Origin: Ochrobactrum teleogrylli
GTDB lineage: Bacteria > Pseudomonadota > Alphaproteobacteria > Rhizobiales > Rhizobiaceae
Direction of reading: 5' to 3'
Assembly (NCBI RefSeq): GCF_006376685.1
Contig: NZ_VEWL01000003.1
Location: forward strand, 1-64,000
DNA: 64,000 bases
Shown here: piece by piece, positions 1-9,270 of the stretch
Numbering within the stretch: position 1 is the first letter of the stretch
Layout: the number at the start of each line of letters is the position of its first letter
The notes under the pieces: generated by a model
The model's database searches: none
Told to the model about the DNA's origin: nothing
Seen by the model: only the letters and a program-made list of their open reading frames with translations
Program-made: the position numbers and the translations under genes

Positions 1-107
1 GGGGTCAAGTCCCAAGGATGACACGCGCCTCCGTCACGTCACCTATTTTACACTATCGACAACGTACAAGGATGAGGAACGAAGGAGACAGTGCACAGCA
101 TGAAGCA

Positions 108-147
108 CGCAATAAAAAACCCCGCCGAAGCGGGGTTTTTTATTGCG
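108..147. terminator. Perfect bidirectional intrinsic terminator
   Basis: An 18-bp perfect stem (108-125 with 130-147) has a CGAA loop and a GC core CCCCGC/GCGGGG flanked by A6 and T6 runs, so it can end transcription on either strand. It lies 13 nt beyond the stop of the leftward polyamine operon. The preceding 107 bases hold no feature I can support. Confidence 0.9.
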
Positions 148-160
148 TAAAGCTATAACC

Positions 161-1402
161 TCACGCGAAGTCCAGCGCGCGGTCGCCATTCTCATCCTTG
201 ATACGGGATGGCAGGCCGATATGGTTCAGGATGTTGAGGAAAGGCTTCGGGTTCAGCTCTTCCACATTGACCATTTTCTTCACATCCCATTCGCCGGAAG
301 CGATCAGGATTGCGGCAGCCACAGGGGGAACGCCAGCCGTGTAGGAAATGCCCTGCGAACCCACTTCGTTGTAAGCGTCCTTATGATCGGCAACGTTGTA
401 GATGAAGACTTCCTTTTCCTTGCCGTCCTTGGTGCCCTTGACGAAATCGCCAATGCAGGTCTTGCCGGTATAATCCGGCGCCAGCGACGACGGATCGGGC
501 AGCACAGCCTTGACCACCTTGAGCGGCACGACTTCCAGACCTTCAGCAGTCTTGACCGGCTGTTCGGACAAGAGACCAAGATTGTTCAGCACCGTGAAGA
601 CGTTGATGTAGTGATCGCCAAAGCCCATCCAGAAGCGGACATCCGCATTCGGGTAGTTCTTGGACAGCGAATGCACTTCGTCATGGCCGGTCATGTAAGC
701 CTTGCTCGGGCCGACGACAGGCAGGTCGAACGTGTGGCCAACTTCGAACATCTTGTTCGACTGCCACGCACCCTTCTGCCAGGAATAGACCGTGCCGGTG
801 AATTCGCGGAAATTGATTTCCGGGTCGAAATTGGTCGAGAACCAGCGGCCATGCGAACCGGCATTGATGTCGACGATATCGATCGACGTCACGTCGTCCA
901 GATAATCGTCAGCGGCCAGACGCGCATAGGCATTGACCACGCCCGGGTCGAAGCCGATGCCGAGAATGGCTGTGATGCCCTTCTCTTCGCATTCCTTGAG
1001 GTGCTTCCATTCGTAATTGCCATACCATGGCGGCGTCTCGCAGATCTTCTTCGGATCTTCGTGAATGGCCGTGTCCATATAGGCAACGCCCGTATCGATA
1101 CAGGCGCGAAGGACCGACATATTGAGGAAGGCCGAGCCGACATTGATGACGATCTGAACACCCGTCTTCTGGATCAGAGCCTTGGTGGCTTCAACATCCA
1201 GAGCATCCAGCGCATGCGCTTCCAGCTTCACCTCGGTCTTGAGGCTCTTCTTTTCATGCACGCTATCGATAATCTTGCGGCATTTCTCAACCGTGCGGGA
1301 CGCAATATGGATATCGCCCAAAATGTCAGAGTTTTGCGCACATTTATGTGCAACAACCTGTGCCACGCCCCCGGCGCCGATAATGAGAACGTTCTTCTTC
1401 AT
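161..1402 (-). CDS. Carboxynorspermidine dehydrogenase-like protein (saccharopine dehydrogenase family)
   Basis: This 413-residue protein belongs to the saccharopine dehydrogenase/Lys1-like family. In the alternative spermidine pathway such an enzyme condenses aspartate semialdehyde with a diamine and reduces the adduct with NADPH to carboxy(nor)spermidine. The N-terminus reads MKKNVLIIGAGGVAQVVAHK, a Rossmann GxGGVxxxxA loop. The start at 1402 is chosen because an AGGAAG Shine-Dalgarno lies about 10 nt upstream and the glycine loop begins directly after it; the longer in-frame extension is basic and not family-like. It is the second gene after nspC, 112 nt downstream on the same strand, and the pairing supports the carboxyspermidine assignment over lysine metabolism. 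The preferred diamine (putrescine or diaminopropane) cannot be read from sequence. Confidence 0.88.
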   Translation of the reverse strand: MKKNVLIIGAGGVAQVVAHKCAQNSDILGDIHIASRTVEKCRKIIDSVHEKKSLKTEVKLEAHALDALDVEATKALIQKTGVQIVINVGSAFLNMSVLRACIDTGVAYMDTAIHEDPKKICETPPWYGNYEWKHLKECEEKGITAILGIGFDPGVVNAYARLAADDYLDDVTSIDIVDINAGSHGRWFSTNFDPEINFREFTGTVYSWQKGAWQSNKMFEVGHTFDLPVVGPSKAYMTGHDEVHSLSKNYPNADVRFWMGFGDHYINVFTVLNNLGLLSEQPVKTAEGLEVVPLKVVKAVLPDPSSLAPDYTGKTCIGDFVKGTKDGKEKEVFIYNVADHKDAYNEVGSQGISYTAGVPPVAAAILIASGEWDVKKMVNVEELNPKPFLNILNHIGLPSRIKDENGDRALDFA

Positions 1403-1514
1403 TTTCTGTCGATGCTTCCTCTTCCAGCGGTTTCCCGCCATCTATTGACCGTCCCGATTGCCTTCTCATTCGGAACACATGAGTTCGTTGCAGCCTGAAG
1501 CCGCAACCGGATCT

Positions 1515-2612
1515 TTACGAAAGCGACCCTTCAAAATCCGCGAAGGTGAATTCGCGGACAACATTGACCGTGCCGTCCAATTCGCGCACGGCAATCGCAG
1601 GCATTTTCACGCCATTGAACCAGTTTTTCTTGACCATCGTATAACCGGCGGCATCCGCAAAAGAGAGACGGTCGCCAACTTTCAGTTCATGGCCGAAATT
1701 GAACTCGCCGAAAACATCGCCCGCCAGGCACGACTTGCCGCAGACCATGTAACGGTGGTTGCCCTCATTCGGCTCCATCTTCGCGGTTTCGCGATAGATC
1801 AAAAGATCGAGCATATGGGCTTCGATGGAGCTATCCACGATGGCGAGGTTTTTGCCGTTGAACAGCGTGTCGAGAACCGTCACTTCCAGCGTTGTGGTCT
1901 TGGTGATCGAGGCTTCGCCCGGTTCCAGATAGACCTGCACGCCAAACTTTTCCGAAAACGCCTTCAGGCGCGTGCAGAATTCATCGACGGGATAATTCTC
2001 GCCGGTGAAATGAATGCCGCCGCCAAGGCTGACCCATTCAACCCGGTGCAGAAGCGAGCCGAACTTGTCTTCGATCTCCGTCAGCATCTTGTCGAACAGA
2101 CCGAAATCGGAATTTTCGCAATTGTTGTGAATCATGAAGCCAGTCACGCGGTCCATGACCTTCTCGACCTTCGCCACATCCCACTCGCCAAGACGGCTGA
2201 ACGGACGCGCCGGATCGGCAAGATCGAAGCTCGATGACGACACGCCCGGATTGAGACGCAGGCCGCGCTTGATATGCGCCGCCTTATCGGCAAAGCGATC
2301 CAACTGGCCGATGGAATTGAAGATGATCTTGTCGGCATTGGCGATGACTTCATCGATCTCGTGATCGGCATAGGCAACGCTATAGGCGTGGGTTTCGCCG
2401 CCGAATTTCTCGTGGCCAAGACGCACCTCGTTGAGCGAGGACGAGGTGGTGCCGTCCATATACTGGCTCATGAAATCAAACACAGACCATGTCGCGAAGC
2501 ATTTCAGCGCCAGCAAAGCCTTCGCACCGGACTTCTCGCGCACATAGGCGATCTTTTCCATGTTGCGCTTCAGCTTGGTCTTGTCGATCAGGTAATAAGG
2601 CGTCTGGATCAT
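1515..2612 (-). CDS. nspC: Carboxynorspermidine/carboxyspermidine decarboxylase
   Basis: A 365-residue PLP-dependent decarboxylase of the alanine racemase fold (fold type III), expected to release CO2 from carboxyspermidine to give spermidine in the cytoplasm. The PLP lysine sits in ALLALKCFATWSV near residue 35, and the C-terminal GKSCLAGDVFGEF block carries the active-site cysteine and aspartate typical of NspC and related decarboxylases. The start at 2612 (MIQTPYYLID) has GAAGAG upstream; an in-frame extension of 21 residues is unlikely. It is the first gene of an operon with the dehydrogenase at 161-1402. Together they form the SAM-independent spermidine route common in alphaproteobacteria. 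Confidence 0.9.
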   Translation of the reverse strand: MIQTPYYLIDKTKLKRNMEKIAYVREKSGAKALLALKCFATWSVFDFMSQYMDGTTSSSLNEVRLGHEKFGGETHAYSVAYADHEIDEVIANADKIIFNSIGQLDRFADKAAHIKRGLRLNPGVSSSSFDLADPARPFSRLGEWDVAKVEKVMDRVTGFMIHNNCENSDFGLFDKMLTEIEDKFGSLLHRVEWVSLGGGIHFTGENYPVDEFCTRLKAFSEKFGVQVYLEPGEASITKTTTLEVTVLDTLFNGKNLAIVDSSIEAHMLDLLIYRETAKMEPNEGNHRYMVCGKSCLAGDVFGEFNFGHELKVGDRLSFADAAGYTMVKKNWFNGVKMPAIAVRELDGTVNVVREFTFADFEGSLS

Positions 2613-3090
2613 GGCTCTTCGTCTTCGGGTCGTCCAATGGGGAAATCTGGCCTGTCCAGCAAGGCTGGTCGCCACGTTGGGAAGAAGCGTCAGACGCTTC
2701 TTCTGGAATTATTCAAAGGCTTATAGGAAGCTTGTGACAGAAACACAAATCCGCCACAGCACCACGGGGAAAAATTTCCCCACAAGCTGTCGCGGATCGC
2801 TTCCATCTTGGCCATCAGCCTTCAACGGTTGGCCCTGATATAGAGCTTTTCGCCAGAATTTGAACCCCTTACACGCTTCTCCCTTGTTTTGATTGAAAGT
2901 CTTTGTGCGCAACACCGGCTTTCTGTGCAGGAGTGACCGCTCTATCATCGCCCGAAATATCTCCCTGATAATTAAACAAGCATCTGCTTGACAAATTAAA
3001 GGGGCGGGCGTAGCGATTGGCATGCAGTTCGGACGGATGGGCATTTTGGGGCCTCCATGTCCGGTTATTCAGTTGTGTAAGGGAAAAATC
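2613..3090. other. Intergenic region between nspC and the MFS gene
   Basis: This 478-nt spacer carries the divergent promoters of nspC and the MFS transporter. It holds a GGGGAAA/TTTCCCC palindrome (2766-2781) and, next to the MFS gene, an inverted repeat overlapping a TTGACA -35-like hexamer (2988-2993). Short open frames here have no family-like sequence and are not called. Confidence 0.5.
2972..2999 (+). promoter_or_regulatory. Operator-like site shared with the adjacent regulator promoter
   Basis: The pattern TTAAA-N-AAGCAT-N3-CTTG-N2-AAATTAA spans 28 nt upstream of the MFS gene, contains the perfect inverted repeat CAAGC-ATCT-GCTTG and overlaps TTGACA at 2988-2993. The same pattern with identical spacing occurs at 5219-5246, just upstream of the regulator gene 4534-5202. 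The inference is that the regulator binds both sites and represses the transporter and itself. Confidence 0.65.
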
Positions 3091-4533
3091 ATGCAGGACC
3101 AAACATCCGCTAGCGGCCAGACCGCTGGTTGGGGAGACCTGTTTGCCGGTAAGAACGCCATCCGGTCGCTCACGCTTGTCGGCGGTGTCGCATTGCACGC
3201 CATCAACGTGTTCATCGCCACCACCATCCTGCCCACGGTCGTCGCCGATATTGGCGGCATGGATTATTATGCCTGGAACACGGCGCTGTTCGTGACGGCC
3301 TCCATTCTCGGCTCTGCGCTCGTTCCGCGCCTGCTCTCGCAGGCAGGTCCGCGCAGCGCCTATCTGTTGGCGGCGGTCATTTTCGCCGCCGGGACGCTCG
3401 CCTGCGGTCTCGCGCCATCCATGCCGGTCATGCTGGCCGGGCGTTCGGTGCAGGGCCTTGGCGGCGGCATGATGCTGGCGCTTTCCTATGCGATGATCCG
3501 CATCGTTTTTCCTGAAAACCTCTGGCCCCGCGCCATCGGTCTCGTCTCCGGCATGTGGGGCGTTGCAACCCTCGTTGGTCCGGCCATCGGCGGCATATTC
3601 GCCGAGCTTGGCATCTGGCGCGCTGCCTTCTGGTCGCTGGCACCGGTGATCGGCATTTTTGCCATCATGGCCATGGTCGTGCTGCCGCGCGCCTCCGGCG
3701 ATGCAGGCAGCCGCGCACCACTGGCCTGGCCGCAGCTCATTTTGCTGACGGCGGCTGTCCTTGCCGTCTCCGCCGCCAGCATTTCGGTCAATGCCGTCAT
3801 GAATGCGGCAGGCGTCGCGCTGGCTATCGTGCTGTTGGTCCTGCTCTTCGTGATCGAACGCAATTCGTCACGGCGCATTCTGCCCAAGGGGTCTTTCAGT
3901 CTCCGCCGGCTCGGCGCGCTTTATCTGACGCTCGCCTTCCTCAGCGCCTCGGTCACCAGCGCCGAAGTGTTCGTGCCACTGTTCTTTCAGGTGCTGCATA
4001 ACCAGTCGCCTCTGGTCGCCGGTTATCTGGCCGCCATCATGGGCGGAAGCTGGACGCTCGGTTCCATCGGATCTTCGGGCGTCTCGTCAGGCCGGGTTGA
4101 CCGGGTGATCATCGCCGCGCCGCTGATGGGCATAGCGGGCATGGTCACGCTCGCCACGCTGGTTCCCGTCGGCAGCGACGGTCAATGGGCAAGCCTGTTG
4201 CCAATCTGTCTGGCGCTGGCGGTCATCGGCTTTGGCGTGGGCATGACATGGCCGCATCTTCTGACGCGCATTTTCAAGCGCGCCGATGCGGATGACCAGA
4301 ATCTAGCGTCGGCATCCGTCACGACTGTCCAGCTTTTCACCACGGCGCTCGGCGCCGCGCTGGCGGGCATGGTCGCCAATATGGCTGGCCTCAGCAATCC
4401 CGGCGGCTTTGCAGGCACCGCCAATGCCGCCATGTGGCTGTTTTCCGGCTTTGCCATCATGTCGGCGCTGGCATTCCTGTCCGCGCTGGCTTTGGTGCGC
4501 AGCGCAAGACAGCCGCAAGTGGCATCGTGCTGA
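3091..4533 (+). CDS. MFS multidrug-type transporter
   Basis: A 480-residue major facilitator superfamily exporter with roughly 12-14 hydrophobic segments, probably a proton-coupled drug antiporter of the inner membrane. The early region contains the helix HAINVFIATTILPTVVADIG, typical of DHA2-type exporters, followed by VQGLGGGMMLALSYAMI, a motif C-like glycine-rich helix. The start at 3091 (MQDQTSASG) follows GTAAGGGA; an upstream ATG at 3022 would add 23 atypical residues. The neighbouring regulator (4534-5202) is convergent and its stop codon abuts this one. A matching operator-like site lies in front of both genes. The substrate is unknown. Confidence 0.88.
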   Translation: MQDQTSASGQTAGWGDLFAGKNAIRSLTLVGGVALHAINVFIATTILPTVVADIGGMDYYAWNTALFVTASILGSALVPRLLSQAGPRSAYLLAAVIFAAGTLACGLAPSMPVMLAGRSVQGLGGGMMLALSYAMIRIVFPENLWPRAIGLVSGMWGVATLVGPAIGGIFAELGIWRAAFWSLAPVIGIFAIMAMVVLPRASGDAGSRAPLAWPQLILLTAAVLAVSAASISVNAVMNAAGVALAIVLLVLLFVIERNSSRRILPKGSFSLRRLGALYLTLAFLSASVTSAEVFVPLFFQVLHNQSPLVAGYLAAIMGGSWTLGSIGSSGVSSGRVDRVIIAAPLMGIAGMVTLATLVPVGSDGQWASLLPICLALAVIGFGVGMTWPHLLTRIFKRADADDQNLASASVTTVQLFTTALGAALAGMVANMAGLSNPGGFAGTANAAMWLFSGFAIMSALAFLSALALVRSARQPQVASC

Positions 4534-5202
4534 TCAGGAAAGACTGGCCGGGGTAAAAACATAGGCGCAGCGCCGCGCCCCGGCCAGAATATGCTCGGTA
4601 CGGGCAACCGAAACATCGGGACCCAGAACCGCTTCAAACACCTGAAGCTCGGCCCGGCAAAAGCCCTGACAGGCATCGGCGGCGGCACAGATCGGACAAT
4701 GGTTCTCGACAAAAAGCCAAGAACCATCCGCCCGCCGCTCGGCATCGGCCATATAGCCCTCGGTCGAGCGAATATCTGCAAGCGCCTTGACGCGCTCGTC
4801 GAACTCCATGTCTTTCAGGCGCGCATGATACTGACGACGGGTTTCGGCCTCGCGATGCGCGACCAGTGTTTCCAGCGCGTCTTCGCCAAGGATGGTGCGC
4901 ACGGAATGCAGAAGCTGCACGGTCAGATCGGCATGGGTATCGGGAAAGCGCTTATTGCCGGTTTCCGTCAGGTCCCAGAACTGCGACGGGCGGCCAACGC
5001 CCTGCGAAACGGAATGCGGCGCGACGAGACCTTCCTCGGCCAGCCGCACCAGCTGCTGGCGCACCGCCTCGCCGGTGGTGCCGAGATGTTCGCCGATTGC
5101 GGCAGCCGTCTGCGCACCGCGCATTTTCAGCGCCAGCATCACGCGCTCTGCGGGTGAACGTGCTCCCGAAACGTCCGTATTTAGAAAGTCATTCCTTGAC
5201 AT
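4534..5202 (-). CDS. SufR-like winged-helix regulator with C-terminal cysteine cluster
   Basis: A 222-residue transcription factor. Residues about 15-75 form a winged helix (AAAIGEHLGTTGEAVRQQL, then the wing VAPHSVSQGVGRPSQFW). The C-terminal part carries NHCPICAAADACQGFC, a cysteine set resembling the Fe-S or metal ligands of SufR-type regulators. It starts at 5202 and runs convergent to the MFS exporter and divergent to sodB. An operator-like site 17 nt upstream of its start matches one upstream of the exporter, so autoregulation plus control of the exporter is likely. The position between an exporter and superoxide dismutase suggests redox or metal sensing, but the ligand is not shown by sequence. 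Confidence 0.8.
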   Translation of the reverse strand: MSRNDFLNTDVSGARSPAERVMLALKMRGAQTAAAIGEHLGTTGEAVRQQLVRLAEEGLVAPHSVSQGVGRPSQFWDLTETGNKRFPDTHADLTVQLLHSVRTILGEDALETLVAHREAETRRQYHARLKDMEFDERVKALADIRSTEGYMADAERRADGSWLFVENHCPICAAADACQGFCRAELQVFEAVLGPDVSVARTEHILAGARRCAYVFTPASLS

Positions 5203-5218
5203 ATTGCCTGTTTTCGAT

Positions 5219-5246
5219 TTAAAGAAGCATTATCTTGTTAAATTAA
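5219..5246 (-). promoter_or_regulatory. Second copy of the regulator operator-like site
   Basis: TTAAA-N-AAGCAT-N3-CTTG-N2-AAATTAA, the same layout as 2972-2999; 17 of the last 22 bases are identical. It lies between the divergent regulator (start 5202) and sodB (start 5295), so it could affect both. Confidence 0.65.
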
Positions 5247-5294
5247 GCGAACCGCCCGGAATTATCAAGATCGTTCTGTATGAAGGAGTCCAAA

Positions 5295-5903
5295 ATGAGC
5301 TTTACCCTGCCTCCGCTTCCCTATGCGACCAACGCTCTTGAAGGCGTCGGCATGGGCACCGAAACGCTTGAGTTGCACCATGGCAAGCACCATCAGGCCT
5401 ATGTAACGGCGCTCAATGGCTTCGTTGAGAAGAACGATGCGCTCAAGGGCAAGTCGCTTGAGGAAATCGTGCTCTTTGCCAAGGACAAGCCCGATCTCGC
5501 TCCGGTCTTCAACAATGCCGGCCAGCATTGGAACCATGATCTGTTCTGGCAGAACCTGTCGGCAAATGGCGGACGCCTTCCCGGCGCGCTGGAAAAGAAG
5601 ATCGTCGAAGACTTTGGCGGCGTCGACCAGTTCAAGGAAGCCTTCAAGACGGCGGCTGTCGGCCAGTTCGGCTCGGGCTGGGCATGGCTGGTTCTGGCCA
5701 ATGACGGCAAGCTGAAGGTCACCAAGACGCCAAATGGCTCCAATCCGCTGGCAACCGGCGAAGGCAAGGCGCTATTAGGGCTTGATGTCTGGGAGCATAG
5801 CTATTATCTCGATTTCCGTAATCGTCGGCCTGACTATGTAACGAACTTCCTCGACAAGCTGGCCAACTACGAATTCGCGGAAGCCACCCTGAAGGCAGCC
5901 TGA
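5295..5903 (+). CDS. sodB: Superoxide dismutase, Fe/Mn family (Fe type)
   Basis: A 202-residue cytoplasmic superoxide dismutase that converts superoxide to hydrogen peroxide and oxygen. Metal ligands are visible: the histidine in LELHHGKHH (near residue 28), the histidine of AGQHWNHDLFW, and the Asp and His of LDVWEHSYYLDF. AGQHWNHDLFW and GSGWAWLVL favour the iron-type (SodB) subgroup, though metal choice cannot be proven from sequence. The start at 5295 is set by AAGGAG at 5283-5288, 6 nt upstream; an in-frame ATG at 5280 would precede that site. It is divergent from the SufR-like regulator and followed by fpr. Confidence 0.95.
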   Translation: MSFTLPPLPYATNALEGVGMGTETLELHHGKHHQAYVTALNGFVEKNDALKGKSLEEIVLFAKDKPDLAPVFNNAGQHWNHDLFWQNLSANGGRLPGALEKKIVEDFGGVDQFKEAFKTAAVGQFGSGWAWLVLANDGKLKVTKTPNGSNPLATGEGKALLGLDVWEHSYYLDFRNRRPDYVTNFLDKLANYEFAEATLKAA

Positions 5904-5913
5904 CGCGCTTATA

Positions 5914-5927
5914 TTGATTGCGATCAA
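5914..5927 (+). promoter_or_regulatory. FNR/FixK-type box upstream of fpr
   Basis: TTGAT-TGCG-ATCAA is a perfect FNR/FixK consensus palindrome (TTGAT-N4-ATCAA), centred 162 nt before the fpr start and just after the sodB stop. A second perfect box is at 24792-24805 before hemA. This suggests oxygen-responsive control of fpr by an FnrN/FixK protein not encoded here. Confidence 0.7.
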
Positions 5928-5944
5928 AGCGGCCTGCCTGCTCA

Positions 5945-5971
5945 GGATGCAAACTCCACGGAGTTGCATCC
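5945..5971 (+). other. Long hairpin between sodB and fpr
   Basis: GGATGCAAACTCC pairs with GGAGTTGCATCC across a 2-nt loop with one bulged A. No T tract follows, so it is not a classic terminator. It may protect the sodB mRNA end or fold in the fpr leader. Confidence 0.5.
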
Positions 5972-6082
5972 ATGCGGACGGGCCGCAGCAATGACCGATA
6001 AAGACCAAACCAACCGACCCAATCCTTTAAGGCGCCGTCCTCCCAAGCGTGGTGCCGGAGAACAACAGAGACAGTTCCGAAG

Positions 6083-6859
6083 ATGAGCAGCAACTTTAAT
6101 CAGGAAACCGTCACCGATATCCATCACTGGACCGACACGCTGTTTTCCTTCCGTACGACGCGTGATCCGGGCTTCCGCTTCCAGAGCGGCCAGTTCATCA
6201 TGATGGGCCTCGAAGTGAACGGCAAGCCGCTCACCCGCGCCTATTCCATTGCCTCGAGCCTCTATGAAGACGGGCTGGAATTCTTCTCGATCAAGGTGCC
6301 GAACGGTCCATTGACCTCCAAGCTCCAGCATCTGAAAGTTGGCGACCAGATCATCCTGTCCAAGAAGCCGGTCGGCACGCTGCTCTATGACAATCTGAAG
6401 CCCGGCAAGAATCTGTGGCTGCTCTCGACCGGCACCGGCCTTGCGCCATTCCTGTCGATCATCCGCGATCTGGAAGCCTATGAGCGCTATGAGAAGATCA
6501 TTCTCGTTCATGGCGTGCGTCAGGTGGCGGAACTGGCCTATACAGATTTCATTTCCAACGAATTGCCGCAGGACGAATTCCTCGGCGAGATGGCAGCAAA
6601 GCAGCTCATCTATTACCCGACCGTCACCCGCGAGCCTTACAAGAACCGCGGACGCCTCACCGACCTCATTCGCTCGGGCCAGATTTTCACCGATATCGAC
6701 ATGCCGGAACTCAATCTGGAAGATGATCGCGTGATGCTGTGCGGCAGCCCGGAAATGCTGGCGGAAACCAAGCAGCTCCTCGAAGAGCGCGGTTTCAAGG
6801 AAGGCAGCCAGAGCGAAGCCGGTCATTTCGTGATCGAAAAGGCTTTTGTCGAAAAATAA
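6083..6859 (+). CDS. fpr: Ferredoxin/flavodoxin--NADP+ reductase
   Basis: A 258-residue FAD enzyme of the bacterial Fpr family that moves electrons between NADPH and ferredoxin or flavodoxin in the cytoplasm. The FAD-binding motif RAYSIAS is near residue 52 and the NADP-binding GTGLAPF near residue 115; the C-terminus ends in FVEK, similar to other subclass I bacterial reductases. It follows sodB with a 179-nt gap containing an FNR/FixK box and a hairpin, so it probably has its own oxygen-regulated promoter. A terminator follows directly. Confidence 0.93.
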   Translation: MSSNFNQETVTDIHHWTDTLFSFRTTRDPGFRFQSGQFIMMGLEVNGKPLTRAYSIASSLYEDGLEFFSIKVPNGPLTSKLQHLKVGDQIILSKKPVGTLLYDNLKPGKNLWLLSTGTGLAPFLSIIRDLEAYERYEKIILVHGVRQVAELAYTDFISNELPQDEFLGEMAAKQLIYYPTVTREPYKNRGRLTDLIRSGQIFTDIDMPELNLEDDRVMLCGSPEMLAETKQLLEERGFKEGSQSEAGHFVIEKAFVEK

Positions 6860-6880
6860 GTTTCGCAGCCATACAAACGA

Positions 6881-6908
6881 AAAAAGGGAGGCGATTGCCT
6901 CCCTTTTT
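6881..6908. terminator. Bidirectional terminator between fpr and nadC
   Basis: AAAAAGGGAGGC and GCCTCCCTTTTT form a perfect 12-bp stem with a GATT loop. It serves rightward fpr and leftward nadC, whose stop codon touches its edge. Confidence 0.9.
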
Positions 6909-7768
6909 CATTTCAGCTCTTCGAAATCGAGCCCGATATCGAGGTTCGGCGCGCTGTGCGTGGTCCAGCCGACCGAAATCAGCTCAACGCCGCTGGCAGC
7001 CACCGCCGCCACCGTTTCCGGCGTGATCCCGCCCGACGCTTCCGAAATCGCGCGCCCGTCGATCACCGACACCGCCTCACGCAATTGCGCAGGCGACATA
7101 TTGTCGAGCAGCACCGCATCCACGCCAACAGCCATCGCCTCATCAAGCTGTTGCAGCGTATCGACCTCGACTTCGATCTTGACCATGTGACCGGCCCCGG
7201 CCTTGGCACGTTCGATGGCCTCACGCACACCGCCAGCAACTGCGATGTGATTGTCCTTGATCAGCACCGCATCATAAAGCGCGAAACGGTGGTTCATGCC
7301 GCCGCCTGCCCTCACTGCATATTTCTGCAAGACGCGCAGCCCCGGTGTTGTCTTGCGCGTGCAGACGATGGAGGCCCTGGTGCCTTGGACCGCCTGCACC
7401 AAGCCGGCGGTGGCTGTGGCAATACCGGACAGGTGACCGAGAAAATTGAGCGCGGTCCGCTCCCCCGCCAGAATGGAACGGGACGAGCCGGAAACGCGGG
7501 CAACATCCGCCCCTTTCTCAAGAGACTGACCGTCCCGCGCCAAACGTTCGAATTTGACATCCGGATCGACCAGACGAAACGCCATTTCGGCCACATCCAG
7601 CCCGGCAATGACGCCCGGCTGGCGCAGGCTGAAAAGCATGGCCGAACGGTGATCCTCCGGCACCACCGCATTGCTGGTGATATCGCCAGCGAGCCCCAGA
7701 TCTTCCAGAAGTGCGGCGCGCACCAGCGGTTCGACGACAAGCGGAGACAAGCGCGGCAGGTTCATCAT
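6908..7768 (-). CDS. nadC: Nicotinate-nucleotide pyrophosphorylase (quinolinate phosphoribosyltransferase)
   Basis: A 286-residue enzyme that turns quinolinate and PRPP into nicotinate mononucleotide, the third step of de novo NAD synthesis. Recognisable blocks are [15 protein letters not shown] near the N-terminus, the central [36 protein letters not shown] with substrate-binding residues, and the C-terminal [11 protein letters not shown]. The start at 7768 gives a 4-nt ATGA overlap with nadB; an adjacent ATG at 7765 is equally possible and differs by one residue. AAGGA lies just upstream. It is the last gene of nadABC. Confidence 0.95.
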   Translation of the reverse strand: MMNLPRLSPLVVEPLVRAALLEDLGLAGDITSNAVVPEDHRSAMLFSLRQPGVIAGLDVAEMAFRLVDPDVKFERLARDGQSLEKGADVARVSGSSRSILAGERTALNFLGHLSGIATATAGLVQAVQGTRASIVCTRKTTPGLRVLQKYAVRAGGGMNHRFALYDAVLIKDNHIAVAGGVREAIERAKAGAGHMVKIEVEVDTLQQLDEAMAVGVDAVLLDNMSPAQLREAVSVIDGRAISEASGGITPETVAAVAASGVELISVGWTTHSAPNLDIGLDFEELK

Positions 7769-9270
7769 GCAGTCCTTGTAACAGGGTGAGGCGCGGCAAT
7801 TTCGCAAGCCAGTGCGAAAGCTGCTGGAAAGGTGAAAAAGCTGCGGCCCGAATCCGTGCTTTTGGTGGGATAGTCGCTGCGGGCATGGCTGCCGCGCGAC
7901 TCGCACCGGTCAAATGCCGCAACCGCAGCGACCAGCGCCAAGGCTGCGGCATCGTCGGTCTCCGCGAGGGGGAGAAGGGTGGTGATTGCAGAGCGCAAAC
8001 CTTCTTCATCACGCAGCAGGCCAAGATGGCGGGAAACAATGCGCCGTACCGGTTCGGGATCGGAACTCTGCGGCAGGCTGACAGGCACGGGATGCCGCAC
8101 GGCGACCGCCTCTGCACAGCCAATCGCGCGGGCGGCGCGCAACCCCATGGCGGCGGCTTCAAGCAGCGAATTGCTGGCAAGCCGGTTGGCGCCGTGCAGG
8201 CCGGTGCAGGCAGCCTCCCCCACCGCCCAGAGACCCGGCAAGCTGGTGCGACCGTCAGCGTCGGTCTTGACGCCGCCCATGTGATAATGCGTGGCGGGTC
8301 TGACCGGGATCATATCGCGGGACGGATCGACGCCATGTTGTTTGCAAAGCGCATCGATACCGGGAAACCGGGTGGCAAAACGCACGCCCAGAGCTGTACG
8401 CGCATCGAGATAGACCTTGCGCCCTTGCGCGATCTCGCTGCCGATGGCGCGCGCCACTACATCGCGGGGCGCAAGCTCGCGGCCCGGAATATCCGCCATG
8501 AAGCGCTCGCCACGATCATTGACGAGATTGGCGCCCTCCCCGCGCACCGCTTCGCTGATCAGCGGCAGACGCGGCGCGGAAACGGCTAGCGCGGTCGGGT
8601 GGAATTGCACAAATTCCATATCGGCCAGCACAGCGCCTGCACGGCCTGCCAGAGCGGCCCCTTGGCCGAGATTGCCGAGCGGCGTGGTCGTTGCGTTATA
8701 AAGTCCGCCGATCCCGCCCGTCGCCAGCACCACGGCGCGCGCTGCAACCGGACCGACATTTTCAAGACAAGCGCCGGTGACACGGCCATCCTGCCGGATG
8801 AGCCGCAGGGCGCGGGTGTTTTCCATGACGGTGATCGAAGGCGTCGCCAGAACCTTGGCGGTCAAGGCGCGCATGATGCCCGCCCCGGTCGCATCGCCAT
8901 CCACATGCACGATGCGATGGCGGCTATGGGCGGCTTCCAGCCCGAGCGAAAATGAACCGCCCGCCTTGCGGTCGAAGCGCACGCCATGCGCTTCCAGCGC
9001 GGCAACCACATCCGCGCCTGCCGCGATAATTTCTGCCGCCACGCCTGCGTCACACAGGCCGTCGCCCGCCGCAATCGTATCGGCCAGATGCAGCGCCGCG
9101 CTGTCATCCGCGCCAAGGCTCGCGGCGATGCCGCCTTGCGCCAGCGTGCTGGAACCGGAAAGGCCGAGGGTTCCCGCTGTCACCAGCAGCACCGGCTGCG
9201 GCGACAGGGTCAGCGCCGTCATCAGACCGGCAAGGCCGCTGCCAATGACGAGGACCGGGGCCGTATTCAT
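7765..9270 (-). CDS. nadB: L-aspartate oxidase
   Basis: A 501-residue FAD flavoprotein that oxidises L-aspartate to iminoaspartate, the substrate of NadA. The N-terminal dinucleotide fold is [36 protein letters not shown] is a strong family signature, and [16 protein letters not shown] with [20 protein letters not shown] form the conserved substrate and FAD-binding segments. It overlaps nadA by 4 nt (ATGA) upstream and nadC by 4 nt downstream, which indicates translational coupling within nadABC. Confidence 0.95.
   Translation of the reverse strand: MNTAPVLVIGSGLAGLMTALTLSPQPVLLVTAGTLGLSGSSTLAQGGIAASLGADDSAALHLADTIAAGDGLCDAGVAAEIIAAGADVVAALEAHGVRFDRKAGGSFSLGLEAAHSRHRIVHVDGDATGAGIMRALTAKVLATPSITVMENTRALRLIRQDGRVTGACLENVGPVAARAVVLATGGIGGLYNATTTPLGNLGQGAALAGRAGAVLADMEFVQFHPTALAVSAPRLPLISEAVRGEGANLVNDRGERFMADIPGRELAPRDVVARAIGSEIAQGRKVYLDARTALGVRFATRFPGIDALCKQHGVDPSRDMIPVRPATHYHMGGVKTDADGRTSLPGLWAVGEAACTGLHGANRLASNSLLEAAAMGLRAARAIGCAEAVAVRHPVPVSLPQSSDPEPVRRIVSRHLGLLRDEEGLRSAITTLLPLAETDDAAALALVAAVAAFDRCESRGSHARSDYPTKSTDSGRSFFTFPAAFALACEIAAPHPVTRTA

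Noticed and set aside
143..1498. Long rightward open frame (451 codons) opposite the dehydrogenase gene
   Set aside because: It is antisense to a clear family protein, lacks a ribosome site, and its sequence is low-information, rich in Arg, His, Ile and Asp; a GC-rich shadow.
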